In this document: piece after piece, positions 1-8,930 of the stretch | How positions within the stretch are numbered: position 1 is the stretch's first letter | Layout of the letters: each line of letters opens with the position of its first letter | Source of the DNA: Penaeicola halotolerans | Lineage (GTDB): Bacteria > Bacteroidota > Bacteroidia > Cytophagales > Cyclobacteriaceae | Assembly (NCBI RefSeq): GCF_016464625.1 | Contig: NZ_JAEAGO010000001.1 | Coordinates: 372,001 to 436,000, forward strand | DNA length: 64,000 nucleotides | Direction: 5' to 3' | Notes under the pieces: generated by a model | Databases searched by the model: none | What the model was told of the DNA's origin: nothing | What the model saw: only the letters and a program-made list of their open reading frames with translations | Made by a program: the position numbers and the translations under genes

Positions 1-487
1 ATACAGTCACGAAGTTAGGGCCTTTGAAGCCATACTTAATAGAAATATACCCAGTGCTGATATCAGCGATCATTTTTGGTATAAAGAAGGGGTTGAAACG
101 TGGTGTTCCATCACCCTGAGCGAAGTACATGACTTCATCTTGGAATGTCTTGAGGCCTCCGATACCAGAGCCCCAGATCACCCCAGCTCTATTGAGGTTG
201 ATTTTTTCTAAATCCAAACCCGAATCTAACATGGCTTCATCCGTAGCGATCATCGCATACTGAGTGAAAGGATCCATTTTTCGGGCTTCTTTTTTATCGA
301 TGTGAGATTCTATATCGAAATTTTTCAATTCACAAGCGAACTGCGTCTTGAAGAGTGATGCGTCAAACTTAGTAATAGGTGCAGCACCACTCACACCATT
401 TGTCAAACCCTGCCAATATTCTTCGACATTGTTACCAATCGGTGTGAGTGCGCCTATACCTGTTACTACAACTCTTTTCAAATTCAT
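1..487 (-). CDS. fabF: beta-ketoacyl-ACP synthase II, partial (3' end outside window)
   Basis: Only the N-terminal ~162 residues are present; the gene runs off the left edge. The protein opens with MNLKRVVVTGIGALTPIGNN, the thiolase-fold N-terminus of KAS II enzymes, and continues with the GVIWGSGIGGLKTF segment typical of FabF. The window stops at GPNFVTV, just before the expected active-site cysteine, so catalysis cannot be checked. FabF condenses malonyl-ACP with a growing acyl-ACP in the cytoplasm during fatty acid elongation. It lies 25 bp downstream of acpP on the same strand, so acpP-fabF is almost certainly one transcript. The family call is safe; completeness is unknown. Confidence 0.95.
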   Translation of the reverse strand, partial: MNLKRVVVTGIGALTPIGNNVEEYWQGLTNGVSGAAPITKFDASLFKTQFACELKNFDIESHIDKKEARKMDPFTQYAMIATDEAMLDSGLDLEKINLNRAGVIWGSGIGGLKTFQDEVMYFAQGDGTPRFNPFFIPKMIADISTGYISIKYGFKGPNFVTV

Positions 488-512
488 AAATGAATTTTAA
501 GTGAGTAAGAAT

Positions 513-749
513 TTATTTTACGTTGGCTTCTAGATAAGAGATAGCCTGACCTACTGTTCCGATTTGTTCAGCTTGGTCGTCTGGGATAGAGATATTGAAT
601 TCTTTTTCGAATTCCATGATCAATTCCACTGTGTCAAGTGAGTCAGCTCCTAGATCATTTGTGAAGCTCGCTTCTGCTACTACTTCAGACTCCTCAACGC
701 CAAGTTTGTCAACGATGATAGCTTTTACTCTTTGTGCGATATCAGACAT
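513..749 (-). CDS. acpP: acyl carrier protein
   Basis: This 78-residue acidic protein has the normal size and four-helix pattern of ACP. The [10 protein letters not shown] motif places the 4'-phosphopantetheine attachment serine at position 37. ACP carries the growing acyl chain between the fatty acid synthase enzymes, including FabF encoded immediately downstream. A candidate promoter lies about 30-60 bp upstream. Identification is secure. Confidence 0.98.
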   Translation of the reverse strand: MSDIAQRVKAIIVDKLGVEESEVVAEASFTNDLGADSLDTVELIMEFEKEFNISIPDDQAEQIGTVGQAISYLEANVK

Positions 750-778
750 TTTATAAAGGTTTTAGATTAAACACTCCG

Positions 779-810
779 CAAAGAAATACATTTCGATCAA
801 TAATGTCAAA
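779..810 (-). promoter_or_regulatory. candidate Bacteroidota promoter for acpP-fabF
   Basis: On the minus strand a TTTG (-33 type) is followed after 20 bp by TTTCTTTG, one mismatch from the Bacteroidota -7 consensus TAnnTTTG. It lies 30 bp upstream of the acpP start codon in the 154-bp divergent spacer. Prediction from motif only. Confidence 0.4.
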
Positions 811-903
811 CAATTTTTTGAAACTTGATAAGAGAATCTTCACTAACGAAGGCTTTGATCAAATAAATTTTTTACATTTGAATTTGATTTTAATTCTTCC
901 TAC

Positions 904-1332
904 ATGAAGAAGAATAAGCTTCTCATCGAGTATGAGTACAACTTTGACTTGATTGGAATCATCTCGCCTGCAAGAGAATATAAATTAGCGTGGTCTCTCA
1001 ATCAGGTGCTTAAAAGTGGTCTAGTGAAACAAAAAGATATTATCCTTGAACTCACTGACAACAGAAGTTTGATCATTTCAAATTTTATCGAACGCAAGCA
1101 TTATGGTTTTATTCAATTGCTAAAAAATAGATCCTTTGCTCCAGATAGTAGAGTAGATTATTTGCTACCTGAGCTGAGGCAGTTTGACTTTTTCCTATTG
1201 ATACAGGATGAGACGGAGACTATAGATATCGCGGAGATTGTTCAAATTTTAGCTTCAAACAATGAAATACAAAGTGTCGTCAAAATAGATATTGACAAAG
1301 TAAAGTCTAAAGAAAACCTATTAACTTATTAA
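904..1332 (+). CDS. IPExxxVDY-family protein
   Basis: This 142-residue soluble protein has no recognised catalytic motif. Residues 88-97 read LPELRQFDFF, a version of the I/L-P-E-x-x-x-V/F-D-Y/F signature that names a small Bacteroidota family of unknown function. Family members are commonly found next to fatty acid and pyruvate kinase genes, as here: acpP is divergent upstream and pyk starts 8 bp downstream. An exact TACATTTG (a -7 type TAnnTTTG box) lies at 873-880, but the nearest TTTG upstream is only 15 bp away, so the promoter is uncertain. Function is unknown; co-transcription with pyk is likely. Confidence 0.8.
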   Translation: MKKNKLLIEYEYNFDLIGIISPAREYKLAWSLNQVLKSGLVKQKDIILELTDNRSLIISNFIERKHYGFIQLLKNRSFAPDSRVDYLLPELRQFDFFLLIQDETETIDIAEIVQILASNNEIQSVVKIDIDKVKSKENLLTY

Positions 1333-1340
1333 ACCTAATT

Positions 1341-2768
1341 ATGAGTTTTATTGACAAAAGAACCAAAATAGTGGCCACGGTAGGCCCTGCATGTAACAAC
1401 AAGGAAATGCTTAGTAAGCTAATTCATGCAGGAGCAGATGTGTTCAGACTTAATTTTTCACATGGAAGTCATGATGGTCACGCACAAGTGATCAAATATA
1501 TCAGAGAGCTAAATGAAGAGCTCGGTACGAGTGTGAGTATTCTCCAAGATCTCCAAGGACCAAAGATCAGAATCGGTGAAGTAGAAAATAATGGCGTAGA
1601 GATACATGATGGAGATCAGATCATCATCACTTCTGAAACTATGATAGGCAATGCTAAGAAAGTAAGTACTGTCTATGAAGGTTTGCCAAAAGATGTGGTC
1701 AAAGGCGATAGAATCCTCATCGATGATGGTAAACTAGAGTTGATCGTAGATCATGTACAGGGTGTGGAAGTAACTTGTACGATCAAGCATGGGGGTATTT
1801 TGAAATCTAAAAAAGGCATCAACCTGCCAACAGCGAATGTATCTGCACCGTCTCTGACAGATAAGGATATTGAAGATTTAGCTTTTGGTCTAGAACAAGA
1901 AGTAGACTGGATAGCGCTCTCTTTTGTAAGAAGAGCTGAAGATATCACTGATCTCCGTGAGCGAATCAAACGATCTGGAAAGGACTGTAGAATCATAGCT
2001 AAGATAGAAAAGCCTGAAGCAATCAGAAATATAGATAGCATCATCGAAGCTACAGACGCGATCATGGTAGCTAGAGGAGACTTAGGGGTAGAAGTGCCTA
2101 TGGAGCAAGTGCCGCTTCTCCAGAAGATGATGGTGCAGAAGTGTATAGAGGCAGCTAAGCCAGTGATCATCGCTACTCAAATGATGGAGAGCATGATCGA
2201 AAATGCCAGACCGACTAGAGCAGAAACGAATGATGTCGGCAACTCTGTGCTAGATGGTGCTGATGCTGTGATGCTTAGTGCTGAGACAGCTGCTGGTAAG
2301 TTTCCTGTAGAGACTGTACAAAGCATGGTCAAGATCATCCAATACATAGAGGCCAATGCAGATATTTACTATAAGCATAGAGATATGGATCCTACGCATC
2401 CTACATTCCTCAATAATTCAGTGGTTCAGTCAGCTTGTCGTTTGACGAGAACTACTAATGCAAAAGCTATTGTAGGAAATACCATGTCTGGGTTTACAGC
2501 ATTTAGAATCGCCTCGCATAGACCGAAGTGTAAAATATTTATTTTCACACCAAGCAAGCGTTTGTTGAATAAGTTGAATTTGGTATGGGGTGTCAAAGGG
2601 GTGTATTATGATAAAATGTCATCCACTGATCATACCTTCCAAGATATACAAGACACACTCAAAGTAAATCACGAAGTCAAAAAGGGCGATGTGATCATCA
2701 ATACAGCGAGTATGCCTATAGAAGCTAAAAAGCGAACTAATATGTTAAAGGTACATATAGTAGATTAA
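1341..2768 (+). CDS. pyk: pyruvate kinase
   Basis: The 475-residue protein matches full-length bacterial pyruvate kinase. It converts phosphoenolpyruvate and ADP to pyruvate and ATP in the last step of glycolysis. Visible motifs are RLNFSHG (36-42, phosphate and K+ site), the B domain with IDDGK (about 127-131), KKGINLPT (157-164), the catalytic lysine region KIEKPEA (221-227) and ARGDLG (244-249, divalent metal binding). The C-terminal regulatory domain is present. The gene starts 8 bp after the IPExxxVDY gene, so the two probably share a transcript that ends at the hairpin at 2781-2809. Confidence 0.98.
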   Translation: MSFIDKRTKIVATVGPACNNKEMLSKLIHAGADVFRLNFSHGSHDGHAQVIKYIRELNEELGTSVSILQDLQGPKIRIGEVENNGVEIHDGDQIIITSETMIGNAKKVSTVYEGLPKDVVKGDRILIDDGKLELIVDHVQGVEVTCTIKHGGILKSKKGINLPTANVSAPSLTDKDIEDLAFGLEQEVDWIALSFVRRAEDITDLRERIKRSGKDCRIIAKIEKPEAIRNIDSIIEATDAIMVARGDLGVEVPMEQVPLLQKMMVQKCIEAAKPVIIATQMMESMIENARPTRAETNDVGNSVLDGADAVMLSAETAAGKFPVETVQSMVKIIQYIEANADIYYKHRDMDPTHPTFLNNSVVQSACRLTRTTNAKAIVGNTMSGFTAFRIASHRPKCKIFIFTPSKRLLNKLNLVWGVKGVYYDKMSSTDHTFQDIQDTLKVNHEVKKGDVIINTASMPIEAKKRTNMLKVHIVD

Positions 2769-2780
2769 AAAAATAGCTAA

Positions 2781-2809
2781 AGGGGAGTCGATGAGACTCC
2801 TCTTTTTTT
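2781..2809 (+). terminator. rho-independent terminator after pyk
   Basis: GGGGAGTC (2782-2789) pairs with GACTCCTC (2795-2802) around a 5-nt loop, followed by seven T residues. It sits 13 bp after the pyk stop codon. Confidence 0.85.
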
Positions 2810-2920
2810 GGAATAGATTTTATCCAAATATTATTTATCAGCTCTAATTACTTTTGATACTTAATATTTTGTACTTTGTGATCATTCAGGAGAATATCTG
2901 GCAAAGTTGAATAATGAGTA

Positions 2921-4765
2921 ATGGATAGATTTCAGCAAGAGCCAATTTTCAGAAATAGGTTTTTTAATAAACCTTCGCAGTATGGCTTTCTAGTTTTTCT
3001 GGTGGTTCTTGGCTCTGGAGTGTTTTTGACACTTTTGAGTTATCAACTTTTGTCTAAAAATGAAGAGGAAGACTTAGAAAACCTCATGACTGTCGTCACC
3101 CAAAACATCAGACAGTCACTTGACTATAGTCAATCAGCGGCTTTTACTTTAGCCATGGGGGTCTCTTCTGACGGAATCTCTCCCAATATAGATGAGTATG
3201 CAGCGCAGATTATTGATAATAATACCTACCTCGATGCTGTCCAACTAGTGCCTGATGGGGTCATACAGTACGTTTATCCATTAGCAGGTAATGAACCAAT
3301 CATAGGATATGATATCCTATCTGATACGCTCAGAAATAGAGAAGCATACGAGGCAATAGAGAAAAGGCAAATCGTCTTTTCTGGTCCATACGAACTCAAG
3401 CAAGGAGGTACCGGCATAGTGGGTAGAATTCCTATATTTATTGATGCAGAGTTTTGGGGATTTTCGGCTGTGGTCATTAGACTAGAGACACTCGTTAGGC
3501 TTTCAGGGATGGATATTTCTACAGAGTCTCCTTATTACTACCAGTTTTCTAAGGTTAATCCAAACACTGGTGAACTAGAGTATTTTTTACCCCAGAGATC
3601 AGAGTATGAAAAAAATGTCTCAAGAACTACTTTTTTTCCAGAGGGGAGTTGGAATCTGACCATCTATAAATCTAAAATGAGTAATGCTATTTTTGGTGTT
3701 TACTTTCTTGGCTTGATGAGTCTCATTCTCTCAGTGGTCTCTGGTATTTCCGTTACCAATGTGCTCAAAAAGCCATATGAACTGGAAAAGATGGTTAAAT
3801 CTCAGGCTAAGGAAATCTCTAAGACCAATCAAAAAAATGCAGCCATCCTCAAGGCACTTCCTGATTTACTTTTTATTCTTGATAAAAATGGCGTTTTCCT
3901 AGATTATCATAAACCTCAAGGAATGAGTACACTTAGAAAGCCTGAGGAATTTTTAGGAAAGAAAATTGAGGATGTCATGCCGGATACTTATATGCAAGAA
4001 GTTCAAGGTAAATTAGAAGAAGCACTCAAAGGCTCTCAGTTGGTAGAGCATGAATATTCTTTGGATTATCCTACAGGCAAGCGAGATTTTGAGGCTAGAT
4101 ATGTCAAATGTGGATTAGAGGAAGTTCTAGTCATCGTAAGGGATGTCACACAAGAAAAGCAAGCCTCTGATCAATTGAAGCAAAGCGAATTGCGCTACAG
4201 AGAACTGGTAGAGCAGGCTTCAGATGGTATATTTCTAATTGATGATCAGGGGATCATACTTGATATAAATGCGAGTGGTTTGGAGATGTCGGGCTATGAT
4301 AAGTCAGATGTAATAGGTAAATCAATAGACGAATTTTTTATCAAAGAAGATGATGCTATGGAGCAGCAGCCTTTTCAAAGTTTAAAACAGGGCGAGCAGA
4401 TCATCAGTACAAGAAAAATAAAAGCAAAGTCTGGTGAGGTGCTTACTTTAGAGATCAGTGCCAAAGTACTCAAAGATAATCAAATACAAGGAATAGCGCG
4501 AAATGTGACAGAGCGCATACGCTACATCCAAGCGATAGAAGAGCAAAATACCAAACTCAAAGAAATAGCTTGGATGCAATCTCATGCTGTTAGAGCTCCT
4601 TTAGCGAGGATTCTAGGGTTGGCTGATTACATCAAGTTTCATGCGAGTGCAGAAGAACGAGAAGAGATGCTACTTCATCTGATACAATCTAGTAAAGAAC
4701 TAGACAATGTCATCAAAGAGATCGTTAAAAAGAGCTCACAAATCAATGAAGACAGTCTCAGCTAA
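2921..4765 (+). CDS. membrane PAS sensor protein with H-box but no ATPase domain
   Basis: The 614-residue protein has a membrane helix at 21-43, a periplasmic CHASE-like sensor region (about 45-250, with VFSGPYELKQGG at 152-163), a second helix at 254-280, and two PAS domains (about 305-412 and 425-532). It ends with a HisKA-like helix pair: WMQSHAVRAPLARILGL (551-567), with His555 as the candidate phospho-acceptor. The protein stops about 60 residues later, so the HATPase_c catalytic domain is missing. No response regulator lies nearby. It may dimerise with another kinase, be phosphorylated in trans, or act only as a sensory scaffold. Its stop codon overlaps the convergent gene at 4762 by 4 bp. 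Confidence 0.8.
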   Translation: MDRFQQEPIFRNRFFNKPSQYGFLVFLVVLGSGVFLTLLSYQLLSKNEEEDLENLMTVVTQNIRQSLDYSQSAAFTLAMGVSSDGISPNIDEYAAQIIDNNTYLDAVQLVPDGVIQYVYPLAGNEPIIGYDILSDTLRNREAYEAIEKRQIVFSGPYELKQGGTGIVGRIPIFIDAEFWGFSAVVIRLETLVRLSGMDISTESPYYYQFSKVNPNTGELEYFLPQRSEYEKNVSRTTFFPEGSWNLTIYKSKMSNAIFGVYFLGLMSLILSVVSGISVTNVLKKPYELEKMVKSQAKEISKTNQKNAAILKALPDLLFILDKNGVFLDYHKPQGMSTLRKPEEFLGKKIEDVMPDTYMQEVQGKLEEALKGSQLVEHEYSLDYPTGKRDFEARYVKCGLEEVLVIVRDVTQEKQASDQLKQSELRYRELVEQASDGIFLIDDQGIILDINASGLEMSGYDKSDVIGKSIDEFFIKEDDAMEQQPFQSLKQGEQIISTRKIKAKSGEVLTLEISAKVLKDNQIQGIARNVTERIRYIQAIEEQNTKLKEIAWMQSHAVRAPLARILGLADYIKFHASAEEREEMLLHLIQSSKELDNVIKEIVKKSSQINEDSLS

Positions 4766-5349
4766 AAGACCTTTTTTAGAGTAGCCCAAAGAGATTTTTT
4801 ATAAGCAACATTTTGCTCTAGTTCATCAAAGCTATGAGAAAGAATGTAAGTTTTACCTTCAAAATAATACTCTTCATCATATTTAGATTTATCAGAGCCA
4901 AGCGCCCTTTCTTTGATGCCAAAGATCAACATCTTCTCATGTGGCAGTTCTAAAATCTGCTCCCAGAGATTAGGGATGTGCCTCTGAGCACCAATATTGA
5001 TAAATGCAGCATCTTCCATTAGAGAATAATTAATGGCCTTGAGGATGTTTAACATCAAGTCTGCTTGAGCTTTTGGTAGTTTTTGCCCTTGGGGTGTCTC
5101 AAATACTACTAATAGACCTCTTTGATTTTGCCCTTTGTAACTGAGTGATGGATATGGACTAGGAGTAGTTTTTTCTTTAGCAAGTGGAGCAGCCTCAGCA
5201 ATTGGAGTACTCTCTTTTTCAATAGCTTTTTGAGTTGGCTTAGACTCTATCCTAGGTTCAGGTTGAGTGTCAGATACGGGATCTAGGTAGATCGGTGTAT
5301 CTATAAAGTTAGCCAAAAAGAGTGCTTGCTCTAGCGCATTTTCATCCAT
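4762..5349 (-). CDS. hypothetical protein, possible HolD-like (DNA polymerase III psi) subunit
   Basis: No clear family is recognised at first sight. From Met at 5349 the protein is 195 residues. It opens with MDENALEQALFLANFIDTPI, then a Pro/Glu/Lys/Thr-rich linker, then an alpha/beta core. It ends SLWATLKKVF, preceded by the SFDELEQNVAYKK segment. The short N-terminal helix plus strand, the core, and a C-terminal L-x(n)-K-x-x-LW-x-x-L motif resemble the psi subunit HolD of proteobacteria. This is pattern inference only. A longer reading from the ATG at 5427 would add a hydrophobic 26-residue leader; the internal start is preferred because the psi-like N-terminus begins there. The thioesterase gene lies just upstream. 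Confidence 0.6.
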   Translation of the reverse strand: MDENALEQALFLANFIDTPIYLDPVSDTQPEPRIESKPTQKAIEKESTPIAEAAPLAKEKTTPSPYPSLSYKGQNQRGLLVVFETPQGQKLPKAQADLMLNILKAINYSLMEDAAFINIGAQRHIPNLWEQILELPHEKMLIFGIKERALGSDKSKYDEEYYFEGKTYILSHSFDELEQNVAYKKSLWATLKKVF

Positions 5350-5449
5350 GATCAAAAATACATTTTTGGCAATACATAGGCAAGAAAAAACGACTAGGGT
5401 AGATGATATTACCAAGCTAGTCGTCATTCATTGGAAAGGTATAAAAGAT

Positions 5450-5980
5450 TTAAGCCTTTTCGTCTAATTTGAATATGGATTTTAGTTCTTTGGCGTCTTC
5501 AGGTTTCATACGTTGAGCTAATACTAATCTTAGTTGTCTTCTTCTTAGCGCACTTTCATAGAGTTCTTTCTCATCTGCGGTCTCTGGTTTGAGTTCAGGC
5601 ACCTCTATTGGTCTACCATTCTGATCTACAGCTACGAAAGTGAAAAATGCACGGTGAGTTTTCGCTTTTTTATTAGCAGGGATATCTTCAGCCCATACCT
5701 CTATGTAAACTTCCATGCTAGAGTTGAAAGATCGCGTTACTTGAGCTTCGAGTGTCACTACATTTCCTAATGAAATGGGATGATTAAATGAAATGCTGTC
5801 TGCAGAGGCAGTGACTACGATGCGATTAGAGTGACGCTGAGCAGCGATAGCTGCTACTACATCCATCCAGTGCATAAGTCTTCCTCCCATGAGGTTGTTT
5901 AGTGGGTTAGTGTCATTGGGTAACACTAGCTCTGTCATGACGACTTTCGACTCTTTTGGGGTTTTGATCTTAGCTGGCAT
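5450..5980 (-). CDS. acyl-CoA thioesterase, hotdog fold (YciA/ACOT type)
   Basis: This 176-residue protein has the acyl-CoA hydrolase hotdog domain. NPLNNLMGGRLMHWMD (25-40) supplies the conserved Asn and Asp of this family, and the ADSISFNHPI segment follows at about 60-69. Such enzymes hydrolyse acyl-CoA to free acid and CoA in the cytoplasm; substrate chain length cannot be read from sequence. The C-terminal ~45 residues are charged and helical. It lies upstream of the psi-like gene on the same strand. Confidence 0.9.
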   Translation of the reverse strand: MPAKIKTPKESKVVMTELVLPNDTNPLNNLMGGRLMHWMDVVAAIAAQRHSNRIVVTASADSISFNHPISLGNVVTLEAQVTRSFNSSMEVYIEVWAEDIPANKKAKTHRAFFTFVAVDQNGRPIEVPELKPETADEKELYESALRRRQLRLVLAQRMKPEDAKELKSIFKLDEKA

Positions 5981-6061
5981 AAAATTTCGTTTGATTCAAA
6001 TATAAAAATTTATTCAGATAAAAATATAAACTATTTTTAAATATATCAAATTATATTTTGA

Positions 6062-6715
6062 TTACTTCCAACCATCAGTTCCAAGGAGAGGTACAAAAGC
6101 AAAGTTATCGAAGACCTCTTTTTCGATGGTTTTTTCTGTTTTCTTAGTGAGTCTTAGCATCTGTTGTTTCTTTTTATCCCCAACTGGGATGACCAATATT
6201 CCGCCAACTTTAAGCTGTTGCAAAAGTGCCTTAGGAACTACTGGTGCACCAGCGGTGACGATGATTTTGTCATATGGGGCATACTTAGCCAAACCCAAGG
6301 AACCATCACCTTGGAAGAAATTAGCTTTGAAGCCTAGGCTAGGTAGAAATTTCCGCGTTCGCTCAAAAAGTACTTTCTGATATTCTATGGTATAAACTTG
6401 AGCGCCCAGTAACATCAATATAGCAGCTTGATAGCCAGATCCAGTGCCGATTTCTAGTATTTTGTCTCCTGGCTTGACTTGCAGGAGTTGTGACTGAAAT
6501 GCCACGGTATATGGTTGTGAGATCGTCTGACCTTCTCCGATGGGAAAAGCTTTGTCCTCATAAGCATGTTCCAATAGTGCGCTTTCAAAAAAGAAATGTC
6601 TTGGCAGGGTATCGATAGCTTTGAGCACTTCAGTGCTTTGAATGCCTTTTTCCGAAAGTAAGCGGACAAGTGCTTTGCGCATGCCTTTGTGTCTATATGA
6701 ATCAGTGAGTGCCAT
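6062..6715 (-). CDS. pcm: protein-L-isoaspartate O-methyltransferase
   Basis: The 217-residue protein has the PCMT signature: GEGQTISQPY (60-69) for substrate binding, followed by the SAM-binding motif LEIGTGSGYQA (87-97). The length is normal. The enzyme methylates isoaspartyl residues using S-adenosylmethionine and starts repair of aged proteins. It is a single gene, divergent from ribE, with a 130-bp spacer between the two start codons. Confidence 0.96.
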   Translation of the reverse strand: MALTDSYRHKGMRKALVRLLSEKGIQSTEVLKAIDTLPRHFFFESALLEHAYEDKAFPIGEGQTISQPYTVAFQSQLLQVKPGDKILEIGTGSGYQAAILMLLGAQVYTIEYQKVLFERTRKFLPSLGFKANFFQGDGSLGLAKYAPYDKIIVTAGAPVVPKALLQQLKVGGILVIPVGDKKKQQMLRLTKKTEKTIEKEVFDNFAFVPLLGTDGWK

Positions 6716-6844
6716 GGAAATTTAATCTGAAAGCGAATATAAAGGAATAAGGTAGGGGACTCAATCAATGAATGAAAAATATGTGCAGACTTGAAGCTAT
6801 TTTTCCTTTAATTTGGTTGCTTAATAAAAGGAACCATTCAAGTC

Positions 6845-7438
6845 ATGTTTACAGGAATCATAGAAACCTTAGGGGAAGTCAAAGCAATAAAAAGGGAAGG
6901 CACTAATGTGCATTTTACCATAAAGTCATCTATTACCCATGAGTTAAAAATAGATCAATCAGTGGCACATAATGGCGTCTGTTTGACAGTAGTACAGATC
7001 AATGGTGATGAATATGTCGTGACAGCTATCGATGAGACTTTGCAGAAGACAAGTCTAGGGTCTTGGCTGGTGGGTTCCAAAGTCAATATAGAGCGTTGCA
7101 TGCCAGCTAATGGGAGATTTGATGGGCACATTGTCCAAGGCCATGTAGATCAAACGGGAACAGTCACCAATATTCAAGAGCAAGATGGTAGCTGGTTATT
7201 TGATTTTAGCTATGATCCTGATAAAGGAAATATCACTGTAGAGAAAGGATCGATCACCATCAATGGTACGAGTCTGACTTGCTTTGCTTCTAAAAAGGGT
7301 GCTTTCAGAGTAGCGATCATTCCCTATACTTATGAACATACCAACTTTCATCAATTGAAAATAGGAGATATCGTAAACTTAGAGTTTGATATTATAGGCA
7401 AGTATATCCAGCGAATCACGCGTGGCTACAGTGAGTAG
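6845..7438 (+). CDS. ribE: riboflavin synthase alpha chain
   Basis: The 197-residue protein begins MFTGIIETLGEV, the hallmark N-terminus of riboflavin synthase, and contains two lumazine-binding repeats (about 1-97 and 98-197), with NGVCLTV in the first and NGTSLTC in the second. It converts two molecules of 6,7-dimethyl-8-ribityllumazine to riboflavin. I saw no FMN riboswitch in the 130-bp upstream spacer. No other rib genes are adjacent. Confidence 0.97.
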   Translation: MFTGIIETLGEVKAIKREGTNVHFTIKSSITHELKIDQSVAHNGVCLTVVQINGDEYVVTAIDETLQKTSLGSWLVGSKVNIERCMPANGRFDGHIVQGHVDQTGTVTNIQEQDGSWLFDFSYDPDKGNITVEKGSITINGTSLTCFASKKGAFRVAIIPYTYEHTNFHQLKIGDIVNLEFDIIGKYIQRITRGYSE

Positions 7439-7440
7439 GC

Positions 7441-8007
7441 CTAAAAGTTGAGGTTCTTTTTAAGCATGAGCTTCCTAGTCACCAAGTAGCCTATATATCC
7501 TGCAATCACTCCAATGAGTGCTCCTACGATGATGTCTGCAGGGAAGTGTACTCCTAGGTATATCCTGCTATAAGAGACGATGGCCGCCCAAAGAAACATC
7601 CATTTGGCCCATTTTTTTTCTCGAAACATCAAAAAGATAAAGGTCGCTAAGCCAAAGGTATTGGAGGCATGTGATGAGGCGAAGCCATATTTACCTCCGC
7701 ATCTTTTGTAAGTATGTACGAGGTGGCTGATATCAGGGTCTTGACAAGGTCTGAAGCGCTCAAAGTATGGCTTCATGATGCCACTCGCTGTCTGATCCGC
7801 TATCAATATCACTACTCCTACTCCCACTAAGAGCCACAATGTATTTTTGCCAAACTGACGATACATCAAGTAGATGAGGAGAAGGTAAAAAGGTACCCAC
7901 TCTATACGTCCGCTGATCACAGACATGATTGGATCTAGCCAATCAGCATGTTTGCCATTGAGCCAAAGAAAAAGTGCTACATCCCATTCTATTAACTGCT
8001 CTATCAT
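7441..8007 (-). CDS. PAP2-family membrane phosphatase
   Basis: This 188-residue integral membrane protein carries the three PAP2 phosphatase motifs: KPYFERFRP (motif 1), SSHASN (motif 2, catalytic His) and SRIYLGVHFPAD (motif 3, nucleophile His and Asp). It has about five hydrophobic helices. Family members remove phosphate from undecaprenyl diphosphate, phosphatidic acid, phosphatidylglycerophosphate or lipid A; the substrate here is not determined. Its start codon overlaps the hemF stop by 4 bp, so the two are translationally coupled. Its stop lies only 2 bp from the convergent ribE stop. Confidence 0.9.
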   Translation of the reverse strand: MIEQLIEWDVALFLWLNGKHADWLDPIMSVISGRIEWVPFYLLLIYLMYRQFGKNTLWLLVGVGVVILIADQTASGIMKPYFERFRPCQDPDISHLVHTYKRCGGKYGFASSHASNTFGLATFIFLMFREKKWAKWMFLWAAIVSYSRIYLGVHFPADIIVGALIGVIAGYIGYLVTRKLMLKKNLNF

Positions 8008-8906
8008 GCCAACCAGTTGATGTCTTTTTTCAATAAGGAAAGTGTTTTAGCTTCTGGACTGTTATCTTTTACTTGATGGGCATAAGTCCAGTGAGCTTGA
8101 GGAGGTAGACTCATCAGGATAGACTCCGTACGGCCATCCGTATCCAACCCAAATTTAGTGCCTTTGTCCCAGACTAGATTAAACTCCACATAGCGTCCTC
8201 TGCGATGATACTGCCAGCTTTTTTCATTTTCACCATAGGGGATCTTACTGTTTTTGTTCATAAAGTAGCGATAGGTAGGAGCGAAGAGCATGCCTACGTC
8301 TTTTACAAAAGCAAAGATTTGATCAAAACTCATTTCATCGCTTTCCATTAGTCTATCAAAGAAGATACCACCTACGCCTCTAGTTTCTTTGCGGTGTTTG
8401 AGGTAAAAGTAGTCATCCGCCCAAGTTTTGAATTTCGGATAGTAGTCCGCATGGTGCTTGTCGCAGACATTTTTGACCTGCTGGTGAAAGTGTCTCGCAT
8501 CGGCTTCATCGATATAGTGTGGGGTAAGGTCTATCCCTCCACCAAACCAATATGTGCCATTGCTCATCTCAAAATAGCGGATATTCATATGGATGATCGG
8601 TACCATTGGACTTTGAGGATGCATCACTATAGATACTCCAGTAGCATAAAAGTCCGCCTGCTCCAACTTAAGTGCTCTCAAAATATTTTCTGGAGTGGGG
8701 CCATATACAGCTGAGAAGTTGACACCACCTTTCTCTATTATTTTACCATTTTCTATGACGCGTGTTCTTCCACCTCCGCCACCAGGTCTTTGCCAAGCAT
8801 CTTCTTGAAACTTAGCTATAGAATCTTCTGCCTCCAACTCTCGACAGATATGGTCTTGTATGGCTTTAAACTGTTCTGCTATTTCCTCTTTAGTCAATCT
8901 ACTCAT
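8004..8906 (-). CDS. hemF: oxygen-dependent coproporphyrinogen III oxidase
   Basis: The 300-residue protein has the normal HemF length and motifs: a glycine-rich GGGGGRTRVIENG near residue 42, the WFGGGIDLTPHYI segment, and RGRYVEFNLVWDKGTKFGL near the C-terminus. It oxidatively decarboxylates coproporphyrinogen III to protoporphyrinogen IX using O2 in haem synthesis, which implies aerobic growth. The downstream PAP2 phosphatase gene overlaps by 4 bp. Confidence 0.98.
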   Translation of the reverse strand: MSRLTKEEIAEQFKAIQDHICRELEAEDSIAKFQEDAWQRPGGGGGRTRVIENGKIIEKGGVNFSAVYGPTPENILRALKLEQADFYATGVSIVMHPQSPMVPIIHMNIRYFEMSNGTYWFGGGIDLTPHYIDEADARHFHQQVKNVCDKHHADYYPKFKTWADDYFYLKHRKETRGVGGIFFDRLMESDEMSFDQIFAFVKDVGMLFAPTYRYFMNKNSKIPYGENEKSWQYHRRGRYVEFNLVWDKGTKFGLDTDGRTESILMSLPPQAHWTYAHQVKDNSPEAKTLSLLKKDINWLA

Positions 8907-8930
8907 GATAAATTATTATATATCGCTATG

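Noticed and set aside
1751-2170. 139-codon frame on the minus strand within pyk
   Set aside because: Antisense shadow of a conserved pyruvate kinase; no family motif.
6716-6844. FMN riboswitch upstream of ribE
   Set aside because: I looked for the conserved RFN-element core in the spacer and did not find it.
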